A stretch of 64,000 nt of DNA from Channa striata (GCA_033026295.1 CM065176.1:5341705-5405704); one strand, 5' to 3'. Positions 47,538-57,834 are shown, numbered from the stretch's first letter. The notes: generated from the letters alone by a model not told the origin. A program made the numbers and translations.

Positions 47538-50500
47538 TGCAGGAGTCCCAAACACAGGAGAGAAAACTCATTTTTCTCAGTAGCAATGCAGAAACATTTG
47601 CTCCTAAACATTTTAAGCGCTGCTCGCCCGTTTTAAGCAATCAGAGAATTTCAGTGATCAATGTAGGTTTGCTGCATTCTCATTAATTCTAACATTATAA
47701 TGACGAGTACTACGAGTAAGTCCTGGGAAGAGTGCAGCAGAGCGTAGCAGTGCATGGAGAGGAAGGGCGAGGTGGAGTAGAGGAAACAGATTTTTTTGAA
47801 ACTCAGCTAAAGTTACATAATTAACTGAAGTTTAGCAGCATTTCTGAAATTTACGTCCACATTTCCCATTATCTCGGTGGAAAACATGCAGCGATATGTC
47901 TCAGTTTGTTCACACTGAGACTTTCTGGATTCTTTGCTAGTTTTGATTTGGTTTCTGTCAATTGTCTTTGCCCAAAAAATAGTTTTCTTCTCTGTCAGTC
48001 CACTAGTCTAAAATGTGTGTCTTCTTCGTCCAGCTTGACTGTCTTTGATCTAGGTAAATTGTGTGACCATCCCTGTTTTAATATCATGTGTGTTGCACAA
48101 TTCACTTTACTTTTCGTCTATTTGTCGCATTGATGCTGTCATATTTACATTTCTCCAAAATGTGACATGTTTCTGGAAACTTCAAAGCATCTCTGCCCAA
48201 ATTTAAAATACCATGTTGTGAGTCTATGACCAGCTCTGGTGGCTTCAAACATCAGGAAACAGAAATAAAGGCGCCCTGACAGGTGTAAAGACAGTAAAAC
48301 GCCAGCTAATCGAGGAGGATCAGGCTCGGATGTTTGGAGGGCAGGCGTTCATGCACAGGGGGGGCATTGAATTATTTTTGTGGAGGGACAGAGTGTCCTT
48401 GTTTAAAGTAGGCTGCCCCTTTATGCATGCTTCAAGATAAACCCAGATCTCAACACAAACAGTTCTTGAATGAGCTAATTTTACAAGTTCAGTGAGAGTA
48501 AAAGAGAGAGAGAGAGACTCTCAGCTCTGCTCTGAGCTGAATGCTGAAATTAGCTGAAAATCAGCATTTAACGACTTGCTAATTAGTAACTAAACACAAA
48601 CTACAGCAGGGGGAGAGGACGTCACTTTCAGGTGTCTGGTCATTTCACTAGTTTGCCCTGTGTAGAGCAAAATTCACACCAAATACCATCTTGTTGATCA
48701 GAGGATAAGCTGTAGATGAATCAGTAAAGGATCATTACAGATATTAAGACTCCTTCTCCGGGGTACAGTAGATGTTTGAATATAATGTACTGACATTACA
48801 GTACGTCCCCAGTACGGCCGTGCACATCTGCTATAAGGGTGGATTCATGCAATTGTTCCACACCATCATAATAAAACAAATTTTTTTGTGCCACTCTGCT
48901 AATATTACACACAAACACACAGTTTACTCAAACACAAACAACCAAAGGAAGACACAAAAATCATTTGACTGAGCCGAGAGATGAGGGGACTGGTGGGGTC
49001 GACCCTACAGTAACCTGCCAGCAGTATCCAACACAGCAAGTGTGAAAGTGTATTCATAAATCTATACGCATGGTAACTTTACCATAACTTGTGCTTTGAT
49101 TGTTCATAAGTAAAATCCAACTTTTTGTTATTTGCTTTAGTTACACTCCTGATGCTGTCAGCCTAAAAGTATTCTGTTAACACTTTACTGGTTTAATGTG
49201 TGGTGATGGTCTGAAGTTCAGTGCGGGAACTAGAGACAGGTGGGGCAGGCTGCTGGTTCTCGGCCTAACTGCATCTACAGTGCAGTGTGAGTCTGTCCCG
49301 TGAACCGCTCTCACCAGCTCTGACATTCTCCTACACACACACACTCACACAGATGTCTAACCCAGATTTAGACAGCAGCATAGCCCAGGACAGGACAGCC
49401 TCTCTCTCTTTCTCCCTGTGTGTCCCAGAACTGAACGGCAGGGTATTTCCTAGTGGAGCACCAGGAGAAGCCCTGAGAGGTGAGACTCAGTCACAAGATA
49501 ATTGCTGCAAGTCACTTTCTCTGCGCCAAATGAAAGTCGCGCGTGATTCTGTGATAATTGAAGCTTCTTTTATAAGGGGGCTACACAATATTAAATATCT
49601 ATATCAATAAAATATCTATTGCGAATACATGAATATTATCTTGTTTATCAATTTGCCACAATTCATCAGACTCTTTTTGTATCCTATTAACAAAATAAGG
49701 AAAACTAATAATAATAAACTTCTTAATGACAACGTGTGTCGTCAGTAAGAAGAAGGGTCATAGCTCAGAAGGCCTGCACACACACACACGCACACACACA
49801 CATGATGTGATGTGAAGTAGGAAGCTGTGTTAGATGTTCAGGTTTAAATCGTCCGTGGCGTCATCTGGTTTAGAGGAATGACAGATACGATGGAGGAGCC
49901 TGAGACGTTCCTTCCATGTCTTTTATCTCGCCTCGTTGGCCTTGCTTGTCTTCCTCTTTGTGTTTCTCTTTCATCTCTTGTTTGCTTTGGTCTCCATCTT
50001 TTTTGTCCTTTATGTGGCTCGTCCTTTGCTCCGTCCTCTTAAAAGTGCTAAATGTAGAACTTTAAACATCAATATACACCTGGCAAAGATTGTGCGATAC
50101 TTATGAGTAACTGACTGGTTATTAAGAAACTTTTTAATCCATTATGATTTTTTATCAGTATTATTTGTTTTTTATAGTATTTTTATTAATATTTTCCAAA
50201 GCCTTAAAATTAACTTTTGTCTTTGTGATGTTATCATCCAGCTCTTATCTGTGCACACAGACACAGGTGATGATATGGTTGAACTTTCTTGCTTCCACTA
50301 TTTGATTACTGACAAATCTGTGGCAATTTACTTTTACAAAAAAGTCATTACAGGTTCCAAAAGCTTGAGGAAAAATGTTGAGCTTCTTGTTCTGATCCCA
50401 AAATAAATATCTAAACAGCTATTGAATAAATTGCTAGGACACTAAGTCCAATAATTTTTGTAAACCCTAACTTTATCTCTCTATCAATATGTCAAACATT

Positions 50501-53500
50501 CAGTTTGTCAAATTATTTGGTTTTAGGAAAACTGCCTGTAAAACTAAGAACATTTAAAATCCAACTAATTATTCTTAGGCTCACAACAGTCTCACACACA
50601 ATGCACAGTGAAACTGCATGTACAGTAAACCCCGTCCAGTATAAAACCATAACAGGAACACGGGCAGCACAGTCTGATTCCAGTGACTTACAGATATTTT
50701 CCCATCAACCCTGTGCCTTCCTGTCACACAGAAGACTCAGCTGCTTGTCTTCCCTGTCCTCCTTTATCCTTAAAATAGAGACCGTTGGTCTTTGGGGCAC
50801 CACTGTAATTACGCTGTCTCACATTTAATCTGGTAATGATTCACTGACGTTGAACACACAACCCCCCCTAAACTCCAGTCTTCTTCCTTTTTTTTCCAGG
50901 CTGTCCATTACACCCTGTCCCTCTGCTTTGAACTGTCTCTCTTTTCATCACCACTCCCTCCTTTTTCCTTTCTCTCTTTTCACCGTCCATCAGCAAGCAA
51001 ACTTTTCCCCATCTTTTGGACAAATGTTGTGTTAATCAAACTCTCTTTGATCAGGCAGCACTTTTCTCTCCAGGCAACTGGTTCATCCTGAAACAGGTTG
51101 GTCCCAGGAAAGACAGGAATGGGACAGGAAGTTGTGGAGGAAAGGAGCAGATTAGTCGGAGTGGGAGCTCTGTCAAACCTTGCGAATAAAAGTTTTCTGC
51201 CCATATGTGATTGTGTCGTGTAAGGACGAATACTCATTGTCCTTCCTTACACCTCACCTGCCGCCGCCAGCACACACACACGGGGCCGCTGAGTGTCCTA
51301 TGGGTCGGACAGAGCAGTGCCAAAGAGAAACACAGAGGCAGAGAGGAACAAAATCAATAGGTATCGTCATGCAACACTGCATCAAGACTGTAACTGACCA
51401 CAGCGAGAGGAGAGGGAGGGACGGAGAGGTAAGAGTAGACGAGCGGAGAAAAATGGGAAGAGGGAGACGGAGGTGAGAAGAGGGTTGTAATTGAGAGAAA
51501 AGATGTCTTTGATATGAGCGTGGAGAAAGAACGAAGGAACCAGACAAGAGGCAGATGAAAGGGGGCGCGAGATAAAGAAGGAATGAGCAATTAGAGAAAA
51601 AAGAAAGAGGGCCGAAATGAAAGAGAGAGAGCGAGATAAGCCGAGGCTGGGGGGGGAGCAGCTGCGGAGACGAACGACGGCCAGAGAGGCACTGAGACGA
51701 ATTACGTTGAGAGAGTAAAGCCGTTTTCAAGCCAGAGATTACAGTGAATACTACCAGCTCATCATAGTGCACTGTCAGAACGCTTGTTCCCCTGTAACAT
51801 GTTGGTGCCTACACGTTGTTGTTGTGTGTCTTTGTGTGTGTGTGCGTGTGTGCGTGCTTTAACCCTCTGACTCAGGTGTGTTTTATAATGAGATTTGTCA
51901 GCCATAACAAAACACAACAGCCCGGATAAGTCCGACGTGCTGTAATGTGTTCGCATACAGCTGTGTTACTTCTTTAATCACAGGAAACAGCTCCCAGGGT
52001 CTGCAGTAACTAGATTAATGTTTGGCAAACCCATTAAAACCACATCCACATCACACTGGAGGTTTGAAAGCTCCGAATTACAGCTCACGCCACAGATTAA
52101 TTCAGCGATCAGCACGCATCAGCGGTGTGCGTCTGCCGATGTTCTCACTGACGATCTAAAGTTAACGTAACGCTGGTTTCATGGTTGGCGTTTGCAGGAG
52201 CCATCGTGTGACATTTCTGTTAAGAGTTCAGTTTATGGTATGTGCAGAGATCGCAGACTGAGGAACCACAAAATATGACAGTAAACACTCTGTCATCTTT
52301 TTCCAAAAGCTCCATTAACCTTGTCTACTACACAGTGTACAAAAAGTAGAAAAAATTATCAAGGCTGCAAAATTAATTTTAGCAAACAATTGTTACCTTC
52401 AGCCTATTTTTCTTTTTTCTAACTTTTTTTACAGCTTAGAATTTGTCTTTTTTTCAGAGTGACACAACCTAGATCTCTGTTTTGTGTCCATTGTTTTGTC
52501 TAAAAGTTTGGTTTTTAGATGAGATGGAACTTTTTTGGTTTATTAATAATTATGACACCCAGCAGTAACAAAGTACTTTAATATTGTACTCAAGTAAATT
52601 TCTCACTTATTGACTAAAATAGATTTAATTATGGCTGATCTGAGTGGTTTACCTTACAATAACAAATATTTTACAAATTGCATAATAAACCAATTTTTCT
52701 TTTTTTTTACAAACAAGTAATGTTCTTGTTTAAATGTCATATTTGACACAGTAGCAGGACTCACGGTGAGTTGCTGTATACGCTTTGGCTTCTTGAATTT
52801 GAACTTCTCATTCTCACTTGTCATGAGCAGTTTAGAAACGAAACTGAAAAAAAAACCCAGTTCGTATAGTTTATCAGCTTCAACCCATTATTTATGTCTA
52901 TGACCATTAATTAGTTAATGTTTCTCCAAACATGAAGCAGCACTGGTCCACAGCAAAGGATAGAGAAAAAATAGGGGAGTACTTTTACTTTTAATATTTA
53001 AAGTAAAATATAAATAGTGTATTTACTTAGATTTACTTCAGTGAAATAACCAGCAGATTCTTGTGCTTTTGCTAGATGACGTCATCGTTTGTTTATTTGT
53101 ACTTTTACATAGGTACAGTTTTTGAGGACTTGTTAGCTATTGTGGAAGGTTTGCTGTTGTCTGGTCTCTCTTCCTCTGCACGAGCCTTTGAGACGTTTAC
53201 AGCTTAAGTGAGAATATCGAGGGCAGTCGGACCCGTCTTCTAATAATATGTTAAGCCATTTAAACAATCCCTTGGAAATGTAGTCAACAGAACGTCTGAC
53301 ACTGATGAAATATTTTTTAGGTTATCTGATTATAATTCCTTTAATGTTTAACTTACTATGATAGAATACACATTGTACTATTTGTACAGTGCGGCTGTAG
53401 CTCCGTTGGTAAGGCAGGTGTCCATGGTTAGTGGTTCGATCCCCAGATCCTGCTTGTCCAAGGGTTCTTGGGCAAGACCTACTCTGTAAGTTGCTTTGGA

Positions 53501-54442
53501 TAAAAGCATCTGCTAAATGTGAATTTGCTATTTATTTTCCTGTATATCTCAACTAAAGCAACAAATTAGGCTTTTAAAGTTCACAGTATCTCGCGGTGGA
53601 TGGCTTTAACAGCAAAGTTCAGGTATAGACCAGGTGACTCCATCATTTTGAGGCTAGAGCTTAATTTCTGTCCCAACCAAGTTAACCAAAACTATTTCAG
53701 ATTACTATTGAAACAATTCAAATCCTGGATTTGCATACAGTTTCCTGAAAGTTAACTCTTCCTCCAACCATCACAGAATTGGATCCATTATGAAGTTACT
53801 GTTTCAGCAATAAACTGGAGAAGCCGATACACGGTGAAAGGAGGTGAACTGACTGCGTTATCCGGCGTTGTCCTGTCCTGTGTGTGTTGTGTAAAGTAAC
53901 TTCAAGCAGAAAAACCTCTACATCGGTGAAAAAAGGAAAGTGTCGTGCAGTGTAAGCAGTTATAGTGTTGTAAAGGTCAGTTCTGCATCTTCCAACCTGC
54001 TGCACCTTTTACTTCCTCTATCGCAGCCAATGATTCTGCTTCTCTCCTCATTTCAATGAGTGTGCACGCCGGCTTCATCTGATGTCTTTCTTCTACTCTC
54101 TTCCTTGTCTTGTGTGTGTCAGAACGGCTCATGCCCAGGGTAAAGCAGAGGCAGCAGTAGGAGCAGCTCAGAAAGCCCAGGAGGAGAGTCGCATGGCCAG
54201 GGTCACCGCCAAGCAGTTCTCCCCTTCCTTCCAGCATCCAGGAAACGGTGGGCACACACACATACACAAAACATGCGTACATTACACCCATACGGACACA
54301 TGTTCAGAGGAAGTGTGGGTATGTGTGTGTGTGGGGTCTGGTGATAAAGGTCAGTGTCAACCTCTCTCCAGCTTTGAGTTTCTGCCACTGTCACTCACAT
54401 GTACATCTCTGCAGGTAGCCAGTCCACAAGAACGTGCCCTGT

Positions 54443-54489
<47 letters not shown>

Positions 54490-56410
54490 GAGATGGCAGT
54501 GGCTGTCCTTTTGCCTTCCATTCTGCTCTCAGCTGCTGTCTGTTTCTCGGCATTGTTGTGAGGACATCCATGTCAACAAGGATCAGTGCTGACATTTTGC
54601 AGCATTTGTGTTGATATCCTGGACATCATCTCCTACCCCACCGTTTCCTTTGCATCAGATTGCCGGGCACTGGACAAATGTTATTGGGGGGAATGAATGT
54701 CAGAGAAGGGAAGGAAAAGTATTTCTGACGTTTTCATTGCGTTTCCCTTTTCTTGTTCTGGATTCATTCCACAGCTAAAAAGACGGATCATGTCGCTGTT
54801 AACCCAGTATTTTTTAAAGCATTTCATCACATAAAATTGGCAACATCTTCATTAACATCACATTTTTATAGTACTTAAATGCAGAAAATAAATGGCAACC
54901 ATTTTTTTATATTGCCTCAAAACCAAATTTAGTCAATTGAACTTCTAAACGTATTGATGAATAATTAAATATCATATGATAGGTATGATGGGTTTATTAT
55001 TATTATCTTGTTACCCTGTTAAGTAAAAACAACTATGTATCCATAGGTACTTTAGAGTTACGTCGTCATTACTAATAAGAGGGGTGCAGTAGTCTAAAAT
55101 AAAAATGCTAGGAATGACTGATGGAAATGCCACAGTTATCTCACTGTTGTTGCCTTGACTGATACTTTTTATGTTTGCCTGTAGTTATTATTAGTTATAG
55201 TAGTCATTAGTGTGGTAGTTTGTCTATTTTGAAAACTGAAATATAAGATACAGCCCCATCCTCCCCCCACCCTAATCGTTTCTACAGAACAAAGTCCCTA
55301 ACGTGTAATGTGTGCATGTAAATATCATGTTTTGTGCCTGTCCTGACACTGCAAGCGGACACAGAGACTTTACTTTATGTCCTCCCTGAATGTCCATGTC
55401 TTTTTGCAGGTATGGAGGTGCAGCGTCCCAAACGCCAGGTGTCCAGTGAAGTGGAGGGTGAAGGGTTGTCGAGTAGCGCCGGCACGGCCGACAGCCCCGA
55501 CCTCTATGTAAAGAGTGCAGCCTCTGATGACCCCTCTAACGATGCGGCCACCCCTGACCTCAGTCCTCCTTCTTCCTCACCTCCTCACACTCCGCCTCCC
55601 CCTGCCCGGCCATCCCAGCGCACTAGGAGTGCCCGCTTCCACCGGCAGAGCGCCGTGGACCACGGGGACAAAGGGAAGGAGGGAGGAGAAAAGAGTGAGA
55701 AAAGTGGGGGAGGAGGGCAGACAGAGATCCAGGTGTTAATGGAGGGAGGTAGCGGTGGAGGCGATGCTGGTGGAGGAGGAGGGAAGGGGGATTACCCATG
55801 GGCCAACAGCTGGAGTGAGGACAAAAGGAGGGGGATGTTGTCAAAGTCAGGAGGTGGGGTCGGCAGTCGAGGGCCTAGTCGGACCAACGGACATAAACAC
55901 AGCTCCTCCAATCACAAGTTGCGGGAGCACGGCTCATCCAATCACAGACAGCCCAGAGGGGACAGGTGGACAGAGTCGTCCTCATCTGCGTCTTGGACAT
56001 CTGGACACAGGGGTGTGCACGGAAGGGGAGGCCGGCTACTTGAACAGGACGAGGAGAAGATTAGCAACTACGAGATGGAAATGAAACCTTTACAGCCCAG
56101 AGACTCCACTACCCACAAGCCCCATGGGCACGGGGAGGAGAGGCATGGGAGTCACAGCCACGCTCATGGAGAGGGACGCTCACACACCCTGCAGCGACAG
56201 AGACATAAGAACCGCGAAGGGAGGGACGAGAGGGAACGAAGGGAGGGGAAGGACGGGGGGAAAGACTCAGTGCACAAGACGGACAGAACGGGGGAGAAGA
56301 TGGAATCGCGGCCTCTACGCCGGGACCTCACCCTCTCCCCCCCTCTCAAGTCCTCCCCCATCATACCGGAGCAGCAGGACTACACCCTCATGCAGAGCAA
56401 AGGCAACTCG
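26866..56410 (+). CDS. JPH3: Junctophilin-3 (JPH3), five coding exons, 3' end outside window
   Basis: Exons 26866-27247, 39157-39643, 42638-43003, 54123-54247 and 55410-56410, all GT-AG and in phase, give 787 residues so far (human JPH3 about 748 in total). Junctophilins hold endoplasmic reticulum against the plasma membrane so that surface calcium channels and ryanodine receptors can couple; JPH3 is the brain form. MORN repeats start at about residues 15, 39, 61, 83, 107 and 130, with two more in exon 3, for binding the plasma membrane. Then come a joining region, a helical region (KIREKVDRAVEGAQKSADIA) and a divergent tail. Exon 2 (SPLRTSINSLRS, FRRSILSGLKLRKSES, RSKQSSFRSEAGMSTV) matches JPH3 rather than JPH1 or JPH2. 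The C-terminal membrane anchor is not encoded here, so its exon must lie beyond 64000. Confidence 0.94.
28331..28358. repeat. CA microsatellite
   Basis: About 14 CA units in JPH3 intron 1. Confidence 0.95.
30540..30810 (+). promoter_or_regulatory. Promoter-like module in JPH3 intron 1
   Basis: A locally GC-rich stretch with an RFX X-box (GTTTCCATAGCAAC, 30689-30702) and two inverted CCAAT boxes (ATTGGCC at 30762, ATTGGCTG at 30793). Such a combination is common in promoters. It may be an internal promoter or enhancer; no transcript evidence is available from sequence. Confidence 0.4.
31752..31800 (-). repeat. L2/SINE 3'-tail fragment, antisense
   Basis: 'acatttacatttagtcatct' followed by 'ggcaaatgctttcatcc' is the reverse complement of the tail GGATAAAAGC.TCTGC.AAATG that many fish SINEs and L2 LINEs share, with its short terminal repeat. 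The forward version is at 53486-53519. Confidence 0.65.
32536..32550 (+). repeat. CTG trinucleotide run (5 units)
   Basis: Five tandem CTG units in JPH3 intron 1, followed by CACG. Short and probably not unstable. Confidence 0.85.
32560..32790 (-). repeat. Possible LINE reverse-transcriptase relic
   Basis: Minus-strand translation contains FSTNYRGIKLLSTPG, similar to the fingers motif (NYRGI.LLS) of RTE-like polymerases, and little else that is recognisable. Heavily decayed. Confidence 0.4.
34141..34190 (-). repeat. LINE/SINE 3'-end fragment
   Basis: 'aaagataaacctttattcgt' then 'cccataatgggaaaatg' is the usual antisense 3' end of fish CR1/Rex-type elements (AGATA.ACTTTATT..TCCC). Confidence 0.55.
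34211..34512 (+). repeat. tRNA-derived SINE, nearly complete
   Basis: Starts 'ggtggtggagcggttaatgg', then 'tttctgtgtggaatgtgcat', 'gtttaattggtgactctgaa', 'ggttgtctttctgac' and ends 'ttacagaaagtggatgac'. This is the whole length of a fish repeat of which fragments occur at 548, 12820, 43770 and 57.3-57.9 kb. Confidence 0.65.
35379..35399 (+). promoter_or_regulatory. REST/NRSF RE1 silencer site
   Basis: TTCAGCACC followed by ATGGAGAGCGAC matches the canonical 21-bp RE1 element at 18 of 21 positions, with both half-sites (TTCAGCACC and GGA.AGC) at normal spacing. REST recruits co-repressors to silence neuronal genes in non-neuronal cells. JPH3 is a brain gene, so a site in its intron 1 makes sense. 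Confidence 0.7.
36309..36321. promoter_or_regulatory. RFX-type X-box
   Basis: GTTGCCTAGCAAC, a palindromic X-box with a one-base spacer, as bound by RFX proteins. Located in JPH3 intron 1. Confidence 0.5.
37051..37080. repeat. GT microsatellite
   Basis: About 15 TG units in JPH3 intron 1. Confidence 0.95.
37157..37174. repeat. Perfect 18-bp palindrome
   Basis: CAAGGCTTT joined directly to its reverse complement AAAGCCTTG. Confidence 0.9.
37721..37740. repeat. Perfect 20-bp palindrome
   Basis: TCTATCAAAG joined directly to its reverse complement CTTTGATAGA, no loop. Confidence 0.9.
38190..38580 (+). repeat. Decayed L2-like LINE relic
   Basis: Scattered pieces of a C-terminal L2-type polymerase appear in shifting frames: HHLTLNLNKTDLLLL, VTLDDELSYLANITA and, near 38503, a QWWTELP-like box (QWWNELP in the family). 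The fragment lies just before JPH3 exon 2 and is not translatable. Confidence 0.6.
38662..38675. promoter_or_regulatory. Near-match RFX X-box
   Basis: GTTACCATGGCAAA differs in one base from the consensus GTTRCCATGGCAAC. Half a kilobase before JPH3 exon 2. Confidence 0.35.
39157..39643 (+). CDS. JPH3: JPH3 coding exon 2
   Basis: After CTCCTCCAG: sixth MORN unit FQGQWVGGMRHGYG, then RQSVPYGMAAVIRSPLRTSI. A variable joining region follows, rich in Ser/Thr/Gly, and then FRRSILSGLKLRKSESRSSL and KQSSFRSEAGMSTVSS. The last blocks are nearly identical to human JPH3 as remembered and fix the paralogue. Donor ATCAG|GTAATG. Confidence 0.95.
40595..41582 (+). mobile_element. Pogo/Tigger-like DNA transposon, internally deleted
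   Basis: A 988-bp element flanked by TA on both sides (40593-40594 and 41583-41584) with imperfect terminal inverted repeats: CCGTATTTTCCGGACCATAA at the left, CCGTAAATTCTGGACTATAG as the reverse complement of the right end. Inside, 40819 starts MENTRRNSYDAAFNLK and, after skipping one missing base near 40864-40868, IDLAIREGNR, the start of the helix-turn-helix found in pogo-type transposases. The catalytic domain is absent. TA duplication and inverted repeats fit Tc1/mariner/pogo. Confidence 0.75.
42170..42316 (-). repeat. tRNA-derived SINE, antisense
   Basis: On the minus strand it begins CTGGTGGCTCAATGGGTAGA (A box TGGCTCAATGGG) and has a B-box-like GCAATCGAATCTC about 45 bases on. A different tRNA head from the other SINEs in the window. 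Confidence 0.65.
42638..43003 (+). CDS. JPH3: JPH3 coding exon 3
   Basis: After CTTTTCCAG: SLGDADAELAV, an acidic stretch, then MORN units 7 and 8 (YCGEWKNDKRTGFG and YEGEWLSNKRHGYG), TTFPDGTKEEGKYKQNILVS and the start of the helical region (RASKIREKVDRAVEGAQKSA). Donor TCAAG|GTAGTG. Confidence 0.95.
43770..43930 (-). repeat. SINE body, antisense
   Basis: 'gaggctgaagcctatctcag', 'ggcagggtgcatcctgg' and 'agacaaccattcacactcac' follow the antisense order of the SINE seen whole at 34211-34512. Confidence 0.6.
45821..45872. repeat. CA microsatellite
   Basis: About 26 CA units in JPH3 intron 3. Poly-Thr/His and poly-Cys/Val open frames over it are artefacts. Confidence 0.95.
46738..47000 (-). repeat. 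LINE 3'-end fragment with AAATTC tail
   Basis: Starts with about seven AAATTC-type units (46738-46779), then 'ttttatttatcacatacaca' and 'cctgcagtgaaacagttcat', the antisense 3' end of a common fish LINE. Decayed sequence, perhaps the same element, continues past 47000. Family unknown. Confidence 0.5.
47501..47534. repeat. CA microsatellite
   Basis: About 17 CA units in JPH3 intron 3. Confidence 0.95.
53389..53522 (+). repeat. tRNA-derived SINE, complete
   Basis: Head GCGGCTGTAGCTCCGTTGG (A box 53398-53409), intact B box GGTTCGATCCC (53432-53442), short body, and the tail TTGCTTTGGATAAAAGCATC then TGCTAAATG, which fish SINEs share with L2-type LINEs and which recruits the partner LINE's enzyme. 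The best-preserved SINE in the window. Confidence 0.8.
54123..54247 (+). CDS. JPH3: JPH3 coding exon 4
   Basis: After GTGTGTCAG: RTAHAQGKAEAAVGAAQKAQ, then EESRMARVTAKQFSPSFQHP and GNG. Alanine-rich helix of the junctophilin backbone. Donor AACG|GTGGGC, one base carried over. Confidence 0.94.
54444..54487. repeat. CA microsatellite
   Basis: About 22 CA units in JPH3 intron 4 (54248-55409). The intron otherwise shows no recognised element. Confidence 0.95.
55410..56410 (+). CDS. JPH3: JPH3 coding exon 5 (divergent domain)
   Basis: After TTTTTGCAG, 334 codons. It starts MEVQRPKRQVSSE, matching the human QRPKRQ block, then passes through a Ser/Pro-rich stretch (SPPSSSPPHTPPPPARPSQR), RFHRQSAVD, a Gly-rich run, IQVLMEGG, WTSGHRG, RLLEQDEEKISNYEMEMKPL, a His-rich stretch (about HKPHGHGEERHGSHSHAHGE), an Arg/Glu/Lys-rich charged stretch and RRDLTLSPPLKSSPIIPEQQ. 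Landmarks shared with human JPH3 include the RLLE..EEK.SNY.MEMKPL block and DLT.SPP.KS. It is longer than the human counterpart through Gly, His and charged insertions. Donor AACTCG|GTAAGA at phase 0. Confidence 0.93.
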
Positions 56411-57257
56411 GTAAGACTCACACAGCACTGACCAACACAGATCAGTCGCACACAAACACAAGTCGACTCACTCGACTCACAGCAACATTAACGCTGCAAA
56501 GGGTCTAAAACTAGTGACGCAAGAGCCGAAGGTTTTCATGGTGACCTGAAGCATTCAGCATAAAAAACAATGCAGTAGTCTAAAGAGGGCAAAATTGCTT
56601 TTGGAAGTTTTAAAATTGAGTTAATCTGTTGTGTAAAATTGTCACAACTATGTTGCCAATCCAGCAACATGAAACTCTGATCCTTACGAATTACCCCCGG
56701 TGTAAAAACAAAGCCTGGAGGTTTAAATCGTTTTCCTGGTGCTGTGTTTTTGGGTCCATCTGTTGCAGCTGTGGGGCTGATTTTCAATTCTGGAGTCTTA
56801 CCTCTGTCCTCCCTGCAGAGAGAGTCAGGAGGCAATTTCATCAAATCTTCCTCCAAAGTGAAGTTGTATTTTTTATGTTATCACAACTACCAAAACATAA
56901 CAAAATAGATATTTTCAGCAGCAATTGTGTTTTTTTTAACCATTTTAAAACAGGAACATGTGTCAATCAAGGCCTTTTTTTACTATAGGAACTTACTGGC
57001 CCATTGCTGAACTTTTCCCGGTGGTCTCGGGTTCTGCTCTTGTTTCCACTGCCCTTTTTATTACTGATTACGAATTACCGATCACGAATTTAGACAACAC
57101 AAAACTCAGCTGTTTCCAGTCACTTCTATCTCCCTTTCTCTTCCTGGGATATGCGAGTGTGAAAATGTCACATGATTGGATCTAATTGATTGCAATCAAA
57201 CTTCGATGTTTGCACATTGTGTCCAGATTTAAACTTTTCACCCTGACGATTTGTTCT

Positions 57258-57340
57258 GAGGACAGCACAGTGGTGGAGGGGATCCCCGACTTTAATCCTT
57301 TTACCAGCCGCAGACTTTCCGTGTGAAGTTTATGCACATT
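57258..57340 (+). repeat. SINE head fragment
   Basis: 'cagcacagtggtggagggga' through 'ctttccgtgtgaagtttatg' resembles the head of the SINE at 34211. A similar head in the opposite orientation lies at 57835-57945, with the minisatellite between them. Confidence 0.5.
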
Positions 57341-57388
57341 TCTTTTAAGTTTTGAAATAAGTTCTCTTTTTTATCACACCTAAAGACT

Positions 57389-57818
57389 GCCATTCATACA
57401 CAGAAAGACAACTATTCATACACAGAAAGACAACCATTCATTCGCAGAAAGACAACTATTCATACGCAGAAAGACAACCATTCATACACAGAAAGACAAC
57501 TATTCATACACAGAAAGACAACCATTCATACACAGAAAGACAACAATTCATACACAGAAAGACAACCATTCATACACAGAAAGACAACCATTCATACGCA
57601 GAAAGACAACCATTCATACGCAGAAAGACAACCATTCATACACAGAAAGACAACTATTCATACACAGAAAGACAACAATTCATACACAGAAAGACAACAA
57701 TTCATCCACAGAAAGACAACCATTCAGACACAGAAAGACAACCATTCATACACAGAAAGACAACTATTCATACACAGAAAGACAACCATTCATACACAGA
57801 AAGACAACCATTCATTCA
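57389..57818. repeat. 22-bp minisatellite, 19 copies
   Basis: Tandem units of CATTCATACACAGAAAGACAAC with single-base variants (TACACAG/TACGCAG, AACCATT/AACTATT/AACAATT), repeating without spacers. The unit resembles part of the antisense SINE body (AGACAACCATTCA). Confidence 0.95.
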
Positions 57819-57834
57819 TGAAACTCTTGTGAGC

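Larger units (their letters stand above)
43004..54122 (+). other. JPH3: JPH3 intron 3
   Basis: An 11.1-kb intron. Contents seen: antisense SINE body 43770-43930, CA repeats 45821-45872 and 47501-47534, a LINE 3' end at 46738-47000, and a complete SINE at 53389-53522. The rest is AT-rich without a recognised exon. Confidence 0.75.

Noticed and set aside
51254..51772. Minus-strand 172-codon open frame
   Set aside because: Encodes a Ser/Leu/Pro-rich low-complexity sequence from a purine-rich plus strand; no homology seen, no splice or start context.
26866..56410. JPH1 or JPH2 instead of JPH3
   Set aside because: Exon 2 and exon 3 blocks (SPLRTSINSLRS, LFRRSILSGLKLRKSES, YKQNILVSGKRKNLIPL) fit JPH3, and KLHDC4 as neighbour agrees.
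57389..57818. CRISPR-like regular repeat
   Set aside because: The 22-bp units follow each other directly with no unique spacers, the DNA is vertebrate, and no cas genes exist. It is a minisatellite.
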